A stretch of DNA of 64,000 bases from Epiperipatus broadwayi (taxonomy: Eukaryota > Onychophora > Udeonychophora > Euonychophora > Peripatidae), in the NCBI GenBank assembly GCA_028023455.1, contig JAQFVV010006505.1, positions 932,001 through 996,000 of the forward strand, written 5' to 3'. The translations under genes were made by a program, and so were the position numbers. Positions 1-11,796 of the stretch are shown piece after piece. Under the pieces are notes generated by a model, which saw nothing but the letters and a program-made list of their open reading frames with translations, made no database searches and had not been told where the DNA came from. Numbering within the stretch: position 1 is the first letter of the stretch; each line of letters starts with the position of its first letter.

Positions 1-20
1 TAAATAAGTTGAGAAATATA

Positions 21-220
21 CACCTGGGTCTTTTTGTGTGTGGATTATTTTAATGCGATTTTGAAGTTATGTGATTCATGTTTCTTCTTAATGTCTTTTC
101 ATGTGATTTTTTTTTATGCGATAAAGATATTCATATTTCACTTAAAATTGAGATATTCATATTTCACTTAAAATTGAGATTTCCCTGTTTTATATATACA
201 CACATTATATTTTACATATT
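21..220 (+). mobile_element. DNA-transposon terminal region (same family as 43438-44762)
   Basis: The sequence from CACCTGGGTC at 21 matches the reverse complement of the right end of the element at 43438-44762, including the later landmarks ATGCGATAAA and CACTTAAAAT. It therefore looks like one terminus of the same DNA-transposon family. A 29-bp segment (about 127-183) is tandemly duplicated inside it. The other end is not identified. Confidence 0.45.
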
Positions 221-239
221 TTAAATGCCTGTTGGAAAA

Positions 240-530
240 ATGTTTAGTAATAAATTTAAATACTGTAGAAGATTTAGAAAAAGATAATGAAACAAAAATG
301 GAAACTGTTTATTTCACAGCAAAAATGATTCAAAAAAGTCTTAAACTTTCTAATCAATTGAACAATCATATTCTTGTTAATGACATGAATTCTGAATGAG
401 CTCTTAAATTCCAACAAGAGCTAAATAGTTGTATGTCTGTTTATCATGAGCTTCATAAACAATTAGTAAAGTCATCATCTCAAAGTTTAATCATTGATTA
501 TATTATTGACAGAAAACCATTAACTTTTAG
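240..530 (+). pseudogene. Possible transposase C-terminal relic (pogo/Tigger-like)
   Basis: Translation of the plus strand gives a helical, lysine-rich stretch with one in-frame stop near 397, containing KMIQKSLKLSNQL, then KFQQELNSCMSVYHELHKQL. The pattern resembles the C-terminal tail of pogo/Tigger transposases, and it sits just inside a terminus shared with the element at 43.4-44.8 kb. No DDE catalytic residues are visible. The call rests on a short resemblance and may be wrong. Confidence 0.28.
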
Positions 531-1110
531 ACTAAAAGTTTTTTTATTGGCTGAGTAAATTAAAGTTTTAAACTTTTGATTGGTTCAATTACAGAATCAG
601 CAGTAAAAATATATTCATCTTTTAATATCAGATTCATTTGTAAAAAGCAAACTAATAATTTGTCAGATTATGAAAGTGAACAAAAGTTTTTTTAAAAATA
701 AATTTCTATTTATAATGATAAAAATATTCTATAGTGGAGAACCTAAAAAGAATGTTTTTTAACCTAGTAGAAAATGCTGCATATGTTGTTGATTTTTTTC
801 TCAATTTATGTTTGTGTAAAAGTAAAGAATTTTTACTAAAATCTTAACTACTTTTCTAAAATAATTATATTTTCAGCATATTTTATCAAACTAATTTATA
901 ATATGTAAAAAAATATGAAAAAAATATTCTAAAATATAAATTTTTGTTTTGAATATCAAAACAAAGAACTTGGAGCTGTCAAAGTTGTTGTCAAACGCTC
1001 CCTTTGGTTCAAAATGAACAACAACAAATCAGTGTCTTACAGTACATTTTAAGCTTTAAAAAGACCATAAATTCGCTACAATAATGAGTGACTTGAAGCC
1101 ATGAATGAAA
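505..1110 (-). repeat. Dispersed noncoding repeat (family F), copy 1
   Basis: Reverse-complement homology to 15885-16520 and 61510-62220. Shared landmarks include the block with GGAGCTGTCAAAG, ATTATAAATTATTTTGATAA, AAAAATAGTTAAGA and TTGACCAATCAAAAG. No open reading frame is shared among the copies. It could be an internal noncoding part of a DNA transposon, because copy 1 directly follows the transposase-like relic. Confidence 0.6.
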
Positions 1111-1119
1111 ATTTTCATT

Positions 1120-1260
1120 TGATGCATGTTTGGTTAATTAAACACAACATAAGACTGAAGTTGGTGTTAAGCCCTCTTGTGATAAGTCTGATTTCTTATC
1201 AGTTCATAAATGTACACACATATTGTCAGATAGTGATAATGATTAAAATATTTATGAAAA
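1120..1260 (+). other. Short match to the pogo-like relic at 43.75-43.87 kb
   Basis: This stretch shares AAGTTGGTGTTAAG- and GATAGTGATAATGATTAAA-type landmarks with the reverse complement of 43745-43880, the region just after the helix-turn-helix relic there. It suggests that 21-1260 is one rearranged copy of that transposon, with the family F block inside it. Confidence 0.35.
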
Positions 1261-1299
1261 AAATGTAAAATAAATTACACATAAAAACATATTTTCCTG

Positions 1300-1648
1300 A
1301 AGGTTTGTGATGATGGTGTTCTAGCTGTATTTTTATATTGGATTATTTCCATCATCTAATATGTGTGTTGAATGTCTTTAAAAAAGTTTAATTTTATTTA
1401 AATATTCCAAATGCATTCAAATGTTAGTAATATCACAGCAAACAGGTTAGTATATGCATTAACTGTTAGTAATATCACAGCAAACAGGGTAGTATATGCA
1501 CAATGTTTTGAGAGGTATTTCCCCTGTTTTTCAGGTATTGCTGGCCTGACCAGTGACACTACTAGCATGGAATTTGAACCTGGGTCCTTAGATTCTTGAT
1601 TATTAAATTTTAAGGTAATGCTCTAACCAACTGAAATAAATGAATAGT
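1300..1648 (-). repeat. Penelope 3'-region repeat with tRNA-like module, copy 1
   Basis: Minus-strand copy of the repeat seen also at 11425, 11797, 19062, 30247 and 57140. The tRNA-like B box survives as GGTTCAAATTCC on the minus strand, and the A-box end is lost where it stops near 1645. It contains an internal tandem duplication of about 40 bp (1425-1500) carrying GTTAGTAATATCACAGCAAA twice. The tail ends at the conserved ACCATCATCACAAACCTTC-type end near 1300. Confidence 0.7.
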
Positions 1649-1884
1649 TTATCTACTATTATCAGGTGATTTAACTCACAATGATGGATCAGTAGGTTTA
1701 ACAATTTATTCGTTGCATTTTGTTAGAGTTTTTTCTATTTTAGTGCCAGTGAATTTTCTTGTAAGGGTAATTAATATATAAACATATAATATAATTAAGT
1801 AGCAAATGTATGTTACATTAAAATATTTGTGAAAAAGATAACATTGTATGTATAAAGCAAAGAGCAAATTCATTGGGTACATAT

Positions 1885-2046
1885 TGTAATATAACTCATA
1901 TTTAATAAAATTTTAGTTTTTCAAAATTATAAGGTTTGAATGATCAATTTTGTTATTTCTACATGTGCTTACATGCATATATTGTAATATTTCTAAATTA
2001 TGAACTTGGTATGATCAATTTTACATTATTTCTACATATGCTTATG
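1885..2046 (+). repeat. Diverged ~95-bp tandem duplication
   Basis: Two neighbouring segments share ATATTGTAATAT, TATGATCAATTTT/AATGATCAATTTT and ATTTCTACATATGCTTA-like landmarks in the same order. They are diverged direct repeats. The same ATATTGTAATATA string recurs immediately before the gypsy 5' LTR. Confidence 0.5.
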
Positions 2047-2310
2047 GGCATCATCATCAACCATTAGCAACCCACTGCAGGATGAAGGTCTCTCCAAGTT
2101 CAATCCATCTTCTCTAATCTTTAGCTTTTTTTTTCTCCACATCATCCCTGCACACCTTCTTATTTCATCCATCCAACTCACATGTGGTCTTTTTCTGGGT
2201 ATTTTACAATCTCTTGGAATCCAGTTTAAGATTTCAATTGTCCATCTATTATCATCTCTTCTAGCAATATCTCCAGTAATTCCACTTCAGTCATTTAATT
2301 TTTTCATTGA
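2047..2310 (-). mobile_element. 5'-truncated LINE tail (RTE/CFDP2-like), copy 1
   Basis: Reverse complement of the LINE 3' end: the (TGATGA)n tail is at the left, then the region that in better copies encodes the conserved C-terminal block with RKRPHVRWMDE and CAGVMWRR. Several stops and indels. No clear target duplication. Confidence 0.75.
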
Positions 2311-2344
2311 GCATATATTTCAATGGGAAAATATTGTAATATAA

Positions 2345-4186
2345 TGAACTGGATACTTTACCCAATTCAAGGGTTCTATCATGTAAATTAGAAAAAAAGA
2401 AAAACCAAGATTTATATGTGCAATAACACACATACTTATTTATTTTGAAATCTTATATTTTAATTCTAAGTTGATTTTAGTATAAAATATTTTTTTATGA
2501 CGCTTGTTTTCTTTTAAAATAATTAAAAGCAAACAAAGTTTAATTAGTGCTCTTATATGTATTTTATTTAAACTAAATAATAATCATTTTTGTAAGATAA
2601 AGCCCTGTAAGATATTGTTTTTCTAATTAAAATTGAGCGGGAGATAGAGATTTGCCTTGGTTGAAAGTTGAAAAAAAAAAAAGATTGCACAGGAGATAAC
2701 AAAGGACATAAATAGCTGGGTATTTTATTTTTTTATTAGAGAGGAGGATTCAAAGAGACTATTCTGTTCATTCAGTTTTTATTGCTCAGCTTATTCAGCT
2801 TCTTCTTATTGAGGATTGATCCAGATTTTAGCTGTTATTGAACTGTTGCATTGTGAAAGTGACTGATTTTTTTTTTTTTTGATATTGGTGCCATGGGAAT
2901 CACCAAGTTGAATTTCCATTGACCAACAATAACTCTATTTGTCGCGATAATAGCAGTCATTCAGACACCATGCCTGTAATATACGCCACGAAGAATCTCC
3001 ACAACATGATGAGCTGAGCCTTTCCAAAGATGAACCTCCAGAGCTCCAAATTGTGACTTCAATCATGACCTAACTGTCAAGTCCAGAGTGGATCCTGATA
3101 ATGCCTCTAGACTTCTGAACCTGTAGTAAATGACATCCGTTGTAGAGGACTCTATAAACCGAACTTTGTGTGAACAACAGAAATTAATATTATCTCGAGG
3201 TAACTTATCATTCCATATCAAAATCAGGGCTAAATCTCTAATTAAGTCTCTCACAAATCTCAACTTAATCTTGAAAGGAAATTATATTTATGATGTGTAA
3301 TTTATCAATTTAAATATTAATGTATTTTTGTTTATTTTACATTATAATCTTAGTAGCAAGATTTTAAATCTTTAAATGTTGCTTGTTCGAGAGTGTAGGG
3401 TGAGTAATATTTTATATGCTTAATAATTTCTCAGTTTTATGATTAACCCTTGTTAAATGCTCACACTGATCTTAGTAGTTTTTTTTTATTTTTGTTTGTT
3501 TGTTTGCTTCAGTGTTAAATTAAATCAAACTTGGCTTTGGCTGGCAATTTCTAGGATAAATGATTTATTTATTTTTTGGTAGAGATTTATTTTCTATAAT
3601 TCAGATTACATAGTTCATGTTTCTTTCTTGTGTGAGACTAACCTTGGCTCATTTCAATGTACTTGTCCATGAGAATTTTGCAGAATTATGACATTCTTGG
3701 TTCCAACATTTCTTTTCTGGACTAAGAAAAGCTCGTCTGTGCTGTCCTGTTATTCTCCACAAACATCTATCTTGCTAAGTCTCTATAGGGAAAAGGAATT
3801 GGTCGGGCGAACCACTAGCAATAAGATATAAGCCATTATTGTGTTATAGATAAGAAATGAACTCATCTGCCTGGGTATTTAACATAGTTCTGCTCGCATA
3901 CACTCAAGGTTCAGATCTGCTAAGTGAATGTAGATCAAGTTTCATGTTTATTTTGTTATTATGTTTAATAAATTTAAAAAGTTCTTATAAGTATTTTGGC
4001 TGACATTTGTCTCAGTGTTTTCTCAATAGTCTGAACCACATTCATTAGCTTTTGCTCTCCCTGGGTTTAGTCCGGTGCATTCGATTCGCATATCCTGTAA
4101 CCCCTTAAAAATAAATGTCTAGTTCCAAATTTCAGACAAGTGATGCCCTGGCGGTCAGTTTACGTGAGTCTAAAGCTTTTGTCCGG
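2345..4186 (+). repeat. 5' LTR
   Basis: About 1.84 kb, unusually long for gypsy-group LTRs. It is matched along its whole length by 8764-10600 with scattered substitutions and small indels in A and T runs. It should carry the promoter and polyadenylation signals; an AATAAA-containing stretch lies near 3967. The ends do not show the usual TG...CA pair on the right side (…TCCGG). Confidence 0.9.
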
Positions 4187-4823
4187 TATATAGGATAGTA
4201 ATTTTAGCGCAACCAATGTGGGCCTTCAATTTTAAATCCCATGTGAGATTTTGTTCGGACAATTGAGAAATATTTCAGTATTGGAGGCAAGATTCAGTAG
4301 GTAGGGATCAGTTTGTGGTAAATGGTAGAAAGCAGTTTGGAGTAGGGGGTTCATCTTTTCAATATGAATAATTAATATATATAGTTAATTAGACAGCATT
4401 CTTTAGAGTTATTACTGAACGGACGGGTCAGACAAAAATATATTAAGAAGTTATATATTTATTTTGTTTCTTTGTTTATTAAAAAAAAAAAGTTATTAGT
4501 TCTACGTTTGTAAAATAATAATAAAGAAAACAAAAAAAAAAGAGTTTCGGTTCGCATTTTAGAAATAACAAAATATAAAAGATTTTTTTTTTAAAGTTAA
4601 AAATTAGCTGTTACATTCATAAAAAAAAAAAAAAAGCAAGCAAAGAGTTTAGGTTCGCGTTAAAGAAAAAAGTAAACAGTTTAACTTTTGTTCTTTAAAT
4701 ATATATATATAATAAATAGCAGTTGAAGATTAAAAAAATAAATAAATTTCATAAATAGACAGAAGTTGCGTTGGGAATTTAAATAAAGTTAGAGAAGAGG
4801 CTGAAGATAGACTAGCTAGCATC
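4187..4823 (+). other. Gypsy untranslated leader with primer-binding-like site
   Basis: Between the 5' LTR and gag. At about 4206-4224 the string AGCGCAACCAATGTGGGCC resembles a degenerate tRNA primer-binding site of the GGCGCCCAAC type, but it begins about 18 bases after the LTR end rather than adjacent to it. The remainder is A-rich with homopolymer runs and no coding signal. Confidence 0.45.
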
Positions 4824-5414
4824 ATGGCCAAAATAGATTGGCAAATAAAATCTTTTACGGCTGATATTTGGGAAAGCCCATTAGAGCATTTGGAGAGCCT
4901 GAAAGAGATGTTTTGATGTCATAATTGGCAGGAGACTGAACAAGTGGCAATTGCACACCACTATTTACAAGGAATGGCTGAGAATTGGTGGCATAACTTA
5001 AAGATCAAGCCATAGAGTTTTTGGGATTACAGATGCAAATTATTGCACACTTTTTGGAGTGAAGAAAAGCAGTATCATATCTTCATTAATATATCACAAG
5101 AAAGATATATTAGGGGTAATGGAGAAACTTACACCCAGTTTTTCTGCAAACAAGCAGCAAGGCTGAAGTCATTGATAGCTTTCTCATTGACTGAGAGGCT
5201 GATATGCCGAATAGTATTGGGCAATATGCCAAGGGATATACAGCAGATCATGTTGTGCAGTAGCAACATTCACTTGGAAGAAATGATTAAACTGCTAAAT
5301 GAACATAATCAGGCCCAAGAAGAAGTGGATAAAAGAACAATGCAGGGCGATCAGATAATTTCGATAGAAAAAGGTCAAAAGAGTCAATTATCAGCTCCAA
5401 TTAAAAAAAAGTAA
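4824..5414 (+). pseudogene. gag: gag (capsid) of the gypsy element
   Basis: A single frame from the ATG at 4824 to the TAA at 5412-5414, interrupted by TGA at 4914-4916 and TAG at 5013-5015, about 196 codons. It shows the capsid pattern of Ty3/gypsy gag: an N-terminal WESPLEHLE stretch, a central YLQGMAENWW helix, then SFWDY and LLHTFW, and a leucine-rich end with NMPRDIQQIM. No CCHC zinc knuckle is visible. The last codons fall in an A-rich run that overlaps the start of pol in the +1 frame, so pol expression would have needed frameshifting or the run has changed length. The start at 4824 is the first ATG in the frame. Confidence 0.8.
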
Positions 5415-5415
5415 A

Positions 5416-6862
5416 GAAAGCCATAGGACTGTAGCTAATGTGATGGTGGATCAAGAAGAACCAGCATGGAATGGAGCTATGCAGACTTGCCCAATTGTCA
5501 GTATAAAGACTGGAGACATCATTACAGAAGCATTGGTTGATTCAGGAAGTCAAATGTCATTGCTCTCTAGTAAGTTTTATGTGAAAATAAAGAAAGACCA
5601 GCCACATTTGTATACACTGCCAATAAAAAGAATTCAGGTGAAACTGGCCAATAGCAAGAAGGCAAATATTGAAACCAAACAGGTGTAGTTATATTTGCAT
5701 CTGGGTAACATAGAGTTAGACCATGTCTTTTTGATAATGCCTGGTCTCATACAAGATGTTATAATTGGGACTGATTTTTTGTACAGGCATAAGTGTGTTT
5801 TGGATTATGACAAATGTTTATTTCTTTGCCAAGAAGTTTTGATGTCATTTGAAGGACTAAAGAGTTATAAGCCACTTCAGGTACAGTGTGTTCAGCAAGT
5901 GAGGGATACCGTGGAAATGCAAAATAAAGTGTCGCAATCCATGTTAAAAGGAATGGAAGAACAACACCCTCTAATGGAACTGTTGAGGGAGTTCTATTCA
6001 GTTTTTTCAAATAGGCCTAAGATCATTGAGGGGTATGTGCATCGCATTCAAGTTAAGGATGAAAGCCATTTCCAGAGTCGTTCATATCCCATTCCATTTC
6101 AATATAAGGCTGAAGTAGATCTTCAAATACAGCAAATTATTGAATGGGGAGTTATTGAAAAGCACACATCTCCATATGATAACCCATTAGTAGTGGTAAA
6201 GAAAAAAGATGGATCTGTCAGAATATGTTTGGATGCCTGGCGGTTCAATGCCATTACCGTTCCTGAAAGAAACATTCCACCTACAATAACAGAAGTTCTC
6301 TCACAATTTCAAGGAAAAACCATTTTTTTACATTGGACTTGACATCCAGTTATTGTCAGATCCCTCTACATCCATTTGACCGCAAATATACTGCCTTCCG
6401 CTATGAAGGGCATATGTATGCATTTAAGCATATGCCTTTTGGATTAATCAATAGTGGTTCAAGACTTCTAAAGTGTTTGGATCAAGTGTTATCAGACAAA
6501 ATCAAGAGTCTGATTGTGATATATATGGATGACATAGTCATCGCATCTAAAAATATGGAAGAACATATGGAACACTTGAAAATGTTCTTAATGGAGTTTT
6601 ACCAGAAAAACATTACCATCAATTTACAAAAAAGTTGCCTGGTCCAGGAGGAGGTTACATAGGCTTTTTAATTGGGAAAGAGGGTATTAAACCTCATCCC
6701 GAGAAACTAACAGCGATACAACATTTTCCCACACCCGCTAATAGGCATCAGGTATGGTCTTTTCTGGGATTATGCAATTTTTATCATAAATTCTATGAAA
6801 ATTTTGCATTAGATGCTGCAAATTTGGTTCAGTTATTGACAAAAGACCAAAAATAGATATGG
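5416..6862 (+). pseudogene. pol: pol, protease and reverse transcriptase part
   Basis: The frame opens in the gag overlap. Aspartic protease: ALVDSGSQ with the catalytic D-S-G near 5536-5550 and a downstream DVIIGTDFL block. A TAG at 5686-5688 interrupts it. Reverse transcriptase follows: YPIPFQYK, PLVVVKKKDG, then motif A region LTSSYCQIPL, MPFGL and the catalytic YMDDIV near 6525. The frame breaks in a T run at 6323-6329 (one base missing relative to the family), again near 6656-6662, and a TAG occurs at 6854-6856. All catalytic aspartates that I can place remain, so the decay is by stops and indels rather than active-site change. Confidence 0.88.
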
Positions 6863-7330
6863 GAGTACAAACAGGAGCAGGAATTTCAACACATTAAAAA
6901 CAAGTTCTTGGAACAGGTGGTTCTAGCCTACCCTGACTTCACAAACTTTTTATGTTCAGACTGACAGCAGTGGGCAAGGGCTTGGAGTCGTGTTATTTCA
7001 AATTGACAAACAAAAATGTCACAGAGTGTTGTATTTTTGTAGCCGCAAGCTAAAAGGGGCGGAAAATAATTACACGATGACAGAAAAGGAAGCTTTGGCC
7101 TTTGTTTGGGCTTTCAGTAAATTCAAACAATTCCTGCTTGGGTCAGAGATTGTTGTAATTACAGATCATAAGAGCTTGGAATTTCTTAATAGCAGTTATT
7201 TATCGAATGATCGATTGATACATTGGAGTCTTACGCTGCAGAAATTTTCCAATATAAAGTTCTTTATTGTAAAGCAAAGGAAAATATTATGGCGGATATT
7301 TTGAGTCACCATCCCATAGATCTGACCCCA
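6863..7330 (+). pseudogene. pol: pol, RNase H part
   Basis: Tether/RNase H of Ty3/gypsy pol. Seen: QEFQHIK and VLAYPDF connection, then TDSSGQGLGVVLFQ with the first catalytic D, MTEKEALAFVWA with E, and ITDHKSLEFL with D. An extra base near 6946-6952 shifts the frame before the first motif, and another shift lies near 7267-7275 just before the ENIMADILSHHP end motif. Confidence 0.87.
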
Positions 7331-8605
7331 CGTCATCTTGAGCCCAACAATCTAAGTATTGCAGCATTCACATTGACCATAGATGAGTCAATAGAGCAAC
7401 CATTACTAAGGCTATCTGAAATACAGGAGACCAGCCCAGAGTATGCACAAATCATGACATATAAGAAAGGATTAGGAACTTCAGACCCCAGTGACACAGC
7501 AACATTGGAAAAATATGAAGCCTATAGAATAAAAGATGGTGTATTGCAATACAGAGTTGCCACAGAAGAAGACTCATGGTGAATTCTTATACCCCAAACA
7601 TTCAGGAACAAACTTATAGAGTATATACATTGCCTTTATGGACACTATGGACCACGTAAAGTAGAACATGTGCTCAGGGAAGTATTTTACTGGCCAAGTT
7701 TATATTCAAATGTTGTATCAGTTTTGGGAAAATGTCATGTGTATTCACAAACTAAATATGTAAATAAGAGATTTACTGGGATCTTGCAGCCTATTTTAGC
7801 ACACAACCCTAATGAAATGTTGGCCATAGATTTTTATGGGCCTTTACCTGCCTATAAATGATACTGATATTTAATCGTAATGTACAACATATTTTCTAAA
7901 TATGTAACTGCATATCCATTAAGAAAGGCGGATACATGAAGTACTATCCGGATCTTACAGGAGCATCAGTTTCCTAAGATTGGTAGGCCCCAGATGATAT
8001 TTACAGATCATGGGACACTCTTTAAATCTCACCACTGGAAAAACTGGATTCAGCAACAGGGCATTCATCATGTATTAACATCTATTCGTAATCCTCAATC
8101 GAATCACTGTGAGAGAGTCATGAGGGAGTTAAACCGTTTATTTCAGCTTTATGTCAGCGAAAATCACCGTGGATGGGTGAATCAGACGGGAAACATCACT
8201 AACTACATAAATTGGATGCAGAATGAATCTAGAGGGTTTGCCCCCACCAGATTACATTTTGGACAGAATTATCCAATGCTGATAAAGGCTCTCTTGCTTG
8301 TAGATCAGGACAAAATTGATAAAGAAATGGATAAAAGAAAGGCTCGAACAAAGTTGAAACATATGGCTGAAGTACGCATAAAGCAAAGAAATCCATGACC
8401 ATGTAGATTCGAGGTAGGGGACTTGGTTTTTGTATGAAAACTTCATGTCAGCAATCCAACCCAGCATCAATATAAGAAATTTTTCCCAGTATATGAGGGA
8501 TCCTTCACTATACAAAAGAAAAGTGGTCCGAATGCCTTTGTATTGGAAGATGAGCATGGGATTTATGGAGCTTATAATGCACGAAGCCTTAGGCCAGCCA
8601 CCTAA
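7331..8605 (+). pseudogene. pol: pol, integrase part
   Basis: Integrase follows RNase H in one frame. The zinc-binding domain has H-C-L-Y-G-H, but its second half reads KCHVYSQTK: one cysteine of the CxxC pair is tyrosine. Core motifs: AIDFYGPLP (first D), IFTDHGTLF (second D) and NHCERVMREL (E). The C-terminal domain has FEVGDLVF and a KKFFPVYEG-type end, terminating at TAA 8603-8605. In-frame stops lie at 7580-7582, 7859-7861, 7865-7867, about 7937, 8396-8398 and 8438-8440. The minor ORF at 8430-8612 in another frame is a shadow of this C-terminus. Confidence 0.88.
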
Positions 8606-8763
8606 AAGATAGGAGGTACACTTAAGGAATTGATCTCAGGGCAAATGTTTAGCCAGGGGGAGGGGATTTAAAAGTTTTAAATGTTGGGGTTTAAAGTTTG
8701 AAAAAAAAAAAAGAAATAGCAAATAGATGCTTTTATTTTTTTTTGTTGGCGTGAAGGGGCAGT
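8606..8763 (+). other. Gypsy 3' untranslated end with polypurine tract
   Basis: Short noncoding stretch between pol and the 3' LTR. The purine-rich GTGAAGGGGCAG immediately before the LTR at 8764 fits a polypurine tract for plus-strand priming. No env-like ORF fits here. Confidence 0.6.
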
Positions 8764-10600
8764 TGAACTGGATACTTTATCCGATTCAAGGGTTCTATCA
8801 TGTAAATTAGAAAAAAAGAAAACCCAAGTTTTATATGTGCAATAACACACATACTTATTTATTTTGAAATCTTATATTTTTAATTCTAAATTGATTTTAG
8901 TATAAAATATTTTTTATGACGATTGTTTTCTTTTAAAATAATTAAAAGCAAACAAAGTTTAATTAGTGCTCTTATATGTATTTTATTTAAACTAAATAAT
9001 AATCATTTTTGTAAGATAAAGCCCTGTAAGATATTGTTTTTCTAATTAAGATTGAGCGGGAGATAGAGATTTACCTTGATTGAAAGTTGCAAAAAAAAAA
9101 GATTGCACAGGAGATAACAAAGGACATAAATACTTGGGTATTTTTTTTTATTAGAGAGGAGGATTCAAAGAGACTATTCTGTTCATTCAGTTTTTATTGC
9201 TCAGCTTATTCAGCTTCTTCTTATTGAGGATTGATCCAGATTTTAGCTGTTATTGAACTGTTGTATTGTGAAAGTGACTAATTTTTTTTTTTTGATATTG
9301 GTGCCACGAGAATCACCAAGTTGAATTTCCATTGACCGACAATAACTTTATTTGCTGCGATAATAGCAGTCATTCAGACACCATGCCTGTAATATATGCC
9401 ATAAAGAATCTCCCCAACTTGATGGGCTGAGCCTTTCCAAAGATGAACCTCCAGAGCTCCATATTTTGACTTCAATCATGACCTAACTGTCAAGTCCAGA
9501 GTGGATCCCAATAATGCCTCCAGACTTCTGAACCTGTAGTAAATGACATCCGTTGTAGAGGACTCTATAAACCAAACTTTGTGTGAACAACAGAAATTAA
9601 TATTATCTCGAGGTAACTTACCGTTCCATATCAAAATCAGGGCTAAATCTCTAATTAAGTCTCTCGCATATCTCAGCTTAATCTTAAAAAGAAATTATAT
9701 TTATGATGTGTAATTTATCAATTTTAAATATTAATGTATTTTTGTTTATTTTACATTATAATCTTAGTAGCAAGATTTTCAATCTTAAAATGTTGCTTGT
9801 TCGAGAGTGTAGGGCGAGTGATATTTTATATGCTTAATAATTTCTCAGTTTTATGATTTACCCTTGTTAAATGCTCACACTGATCTTAGTAGTTTTCTTT
9901 TATTTTTGTTTGTTTGTTTGCTTCGGCGTTAAATTAAATCAAACTTGGCTTTGGCTGGTGATTTCTAGGATAAATGATTTATTTATTTTTTGGTAGAGAT
10001 TTATTTGCTATAATTCAGATTACGTAGTTCATGTTTCTTTCTTGTGTGAGACTAACCTTGGCTCATTTCAATGTACTTGTCCATGAGAATTTTGCAGAAT
10101 TATGACATTCTTGGTTCCAACATTTCTTTTCTGGACTAAGAAAAGCTTGTCTGTGCTGTCCTGTTATTCTCCACAAACATCTATCTTGCTAAGTCTCTAT
10201 AGGGAAAAGGAATTGGTCAGGCGAACCACTAGCAATAAGATATAAGCCATTATTGTGTTATAGATAAGAAATGAACTCATCTGCCTGGGTATTTAATGTA
10301 GTTCTACTCGCATACACTCAATGTTCAGATCTGCTAAGTAAATGTAGATCAAGTTTCATGTTTATTTTGTTATTATGTTTAATAAATTTAAAAAGTTCTT
10401 ATAAATATTTTGGCTGACATTTGTCTCAGTGTTTTCTCAATTGTCTGAACCACATTCATTAGCTTTTGCTCTCCCTGCATTTAGTCCGGTGCATTCGATT
10501 CGCATATCCTGTAACCCCTTAAAAATAAATGTCTCGTTCCAAATTTTGGACCAGTGGCACCCTGGCGGTCAGTTTATGTGAGTCTAAAGCTTTTGTCCGG
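8764..10600 (+). repeat. 3' LTR
   Basis: Direct repeat of 2345-4186, 1837 bases, beginning TGAACTGG and ending GTCCGG, followed by TATAA matching the copy before the 5' LTR. Confidence 0.9.
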
Positions 10601-10669
10601 TATAAGAATTTGTATTTAATAAGCTTTTAGTTTTTTGAAATTTATTTGTGCATCTCATTTTGTATATAT

Positions 10670-10915
10670 ATATATTTAGTCATGTGATTTGATCAAGTAT
10701 AATTGTATGAAATTTGCATTTTCATTTTTGAATTATTGGTGTAAATTGTGATTTTCTATATTTTAGTCATGTGATTTGATCAAGCTATAGTTGTACTTTT
10801 TAATTATTAATATAAATTGTGATTTTGTATATTTTAGTCACATGATTTGATCATGCATAATTTCAGGAAATTTGCACTTTATTTTTTTAATTACTGATAT
10901 AAATTGCGATTTTGT
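10670..10915 (+). repeat. Three-copy minisatellite (unit ~70-87 bp)
   Basis: TAGTCATGTGATTTGATCA recurs at about 10677, 10764 and (as TAGTCACATGATTTGATCA) 10834, each followed by a TAAATTGYGATTTT end. The units are diverged direct repeats of the gypsy right flank. Confidence 0.75.
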
Positions 10916-11424
10916 AATGAATGGTAATATCATGACCTCGTGTGGATTATTCAATGTTATTTATTGCTTGAATGTGTCAGCAGCAGTTTAGGGCAGTTTT
11001 TATAATTCAAAATAGTGGTGAGCACATTTTAAATCAGTACTGTATAATTTCTGAATGTGTTCCTTTGTTTGTTTAATCAATTAACATTACTGCTATTTTA
11101 TTGCTGATCCTAAATGTATTTATTAGTAGGATCTATTATGATATTATTAACTGATCAAAATTTAAATACATTTTTTTTTGGTGTAGAAAATGAAAAGGAT
11201 CCGACTTTATACCAGCATTTACTTGATTTTTTTGAACATCCTGAAGTATATATTTTCAAATATTATTAATCATTATAGATAAGGAAAATAATGTTTTTTA
11301 GCAGCAGGAATGATTTACGCAATGTTATCATCAGATTTTATTACATGAAGCTCATCATATATATAGTTGTCATCGATCCAAAGCAGTTGACAAAAAATTA
11401 TTCCTGAAATTCATGCCTATTGTA

Positions 11425-11790
11425 GGGTGTATTTATATATTGAACTATTTCCATCATCTAGTATCGAGTATTGGATGTCTTTAAAAAAGTATAACTTTAT
11501 TTACATTTTCAAAATATGTTTAACTGTTTGTAACACAGGTTAATATATGCACAACGTTTCAAGAAGTATTATTCTCCTCTCTTCTTCAGGTGTTGCTGTT
11601 CAGATAAGTAACAATACTAGCGGAATAAAATGTGAACCCTTAGATTCTAATTGAACTTTAAGTTAATATTCTAACCAACTGAGCCATCCTATTAAAGATA
11701 ATAGTCAGCAGAAACTTTATATATTTATCTATGAGGTACCTCCTGATTTCTCCACTTTTTCCTAAGGGCAAAATCGATTAGTGGCTGCCT
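11425..11790 (-). repeat. Penelope 3'-region repeat, copy 2 (with leader)
   Basis: Minus-strand copy: conserved tail at the left, tRNA-like module at about 11625-11690 (A box read as CCAACTGAGCCATCC on plus) and then the leader that in copy 4 is the end of the endonuclease ORF (about 11690-11780). It abuts copy 3 in the opposite orientation. Confidence 0.75.
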
Positions 11791-11796
11791 TTGGTA

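Larger units (their letters stand above)
2345..10600 (+). mobile_element. Ty3/gypsy LTR retrotransposon, complete but inactive
   Basis: Two long direct repeats (2345-4186 and 8764-10600) start with TGAACTGGATACTTTA and end with AGCTTTTGTCCGG. They flank a 4.6-kb interior with gag and pol in the order protease, reverse transcriptase, RNase H, integrase, which defines Ty3/gypsy. The element is bracketed by TATAA at 2340-2344 and 10601-10605, a 5-bp target duplication. Sequence resuming after the right copy (GTATTTAATAA then TTTTAG) resembles the diverged repeat upstream at about 1895, which supports the chosen boundaries. No envelope ORF is present between integrase and the 3' LTR. Stops and frameshifts throughout make it non-functional; LTR copies differ by a few percent by eye. 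Confidence 0.93.

Noticed and set aside
8430-8612. 60-codon ORF at the end of the gypsy interior, a candidate env or accessory gene
   Set aside because: It is an out-of-frame shadow; the integrase C-terminus reads through the same bases in the pol frame to TAA 8603-8605.
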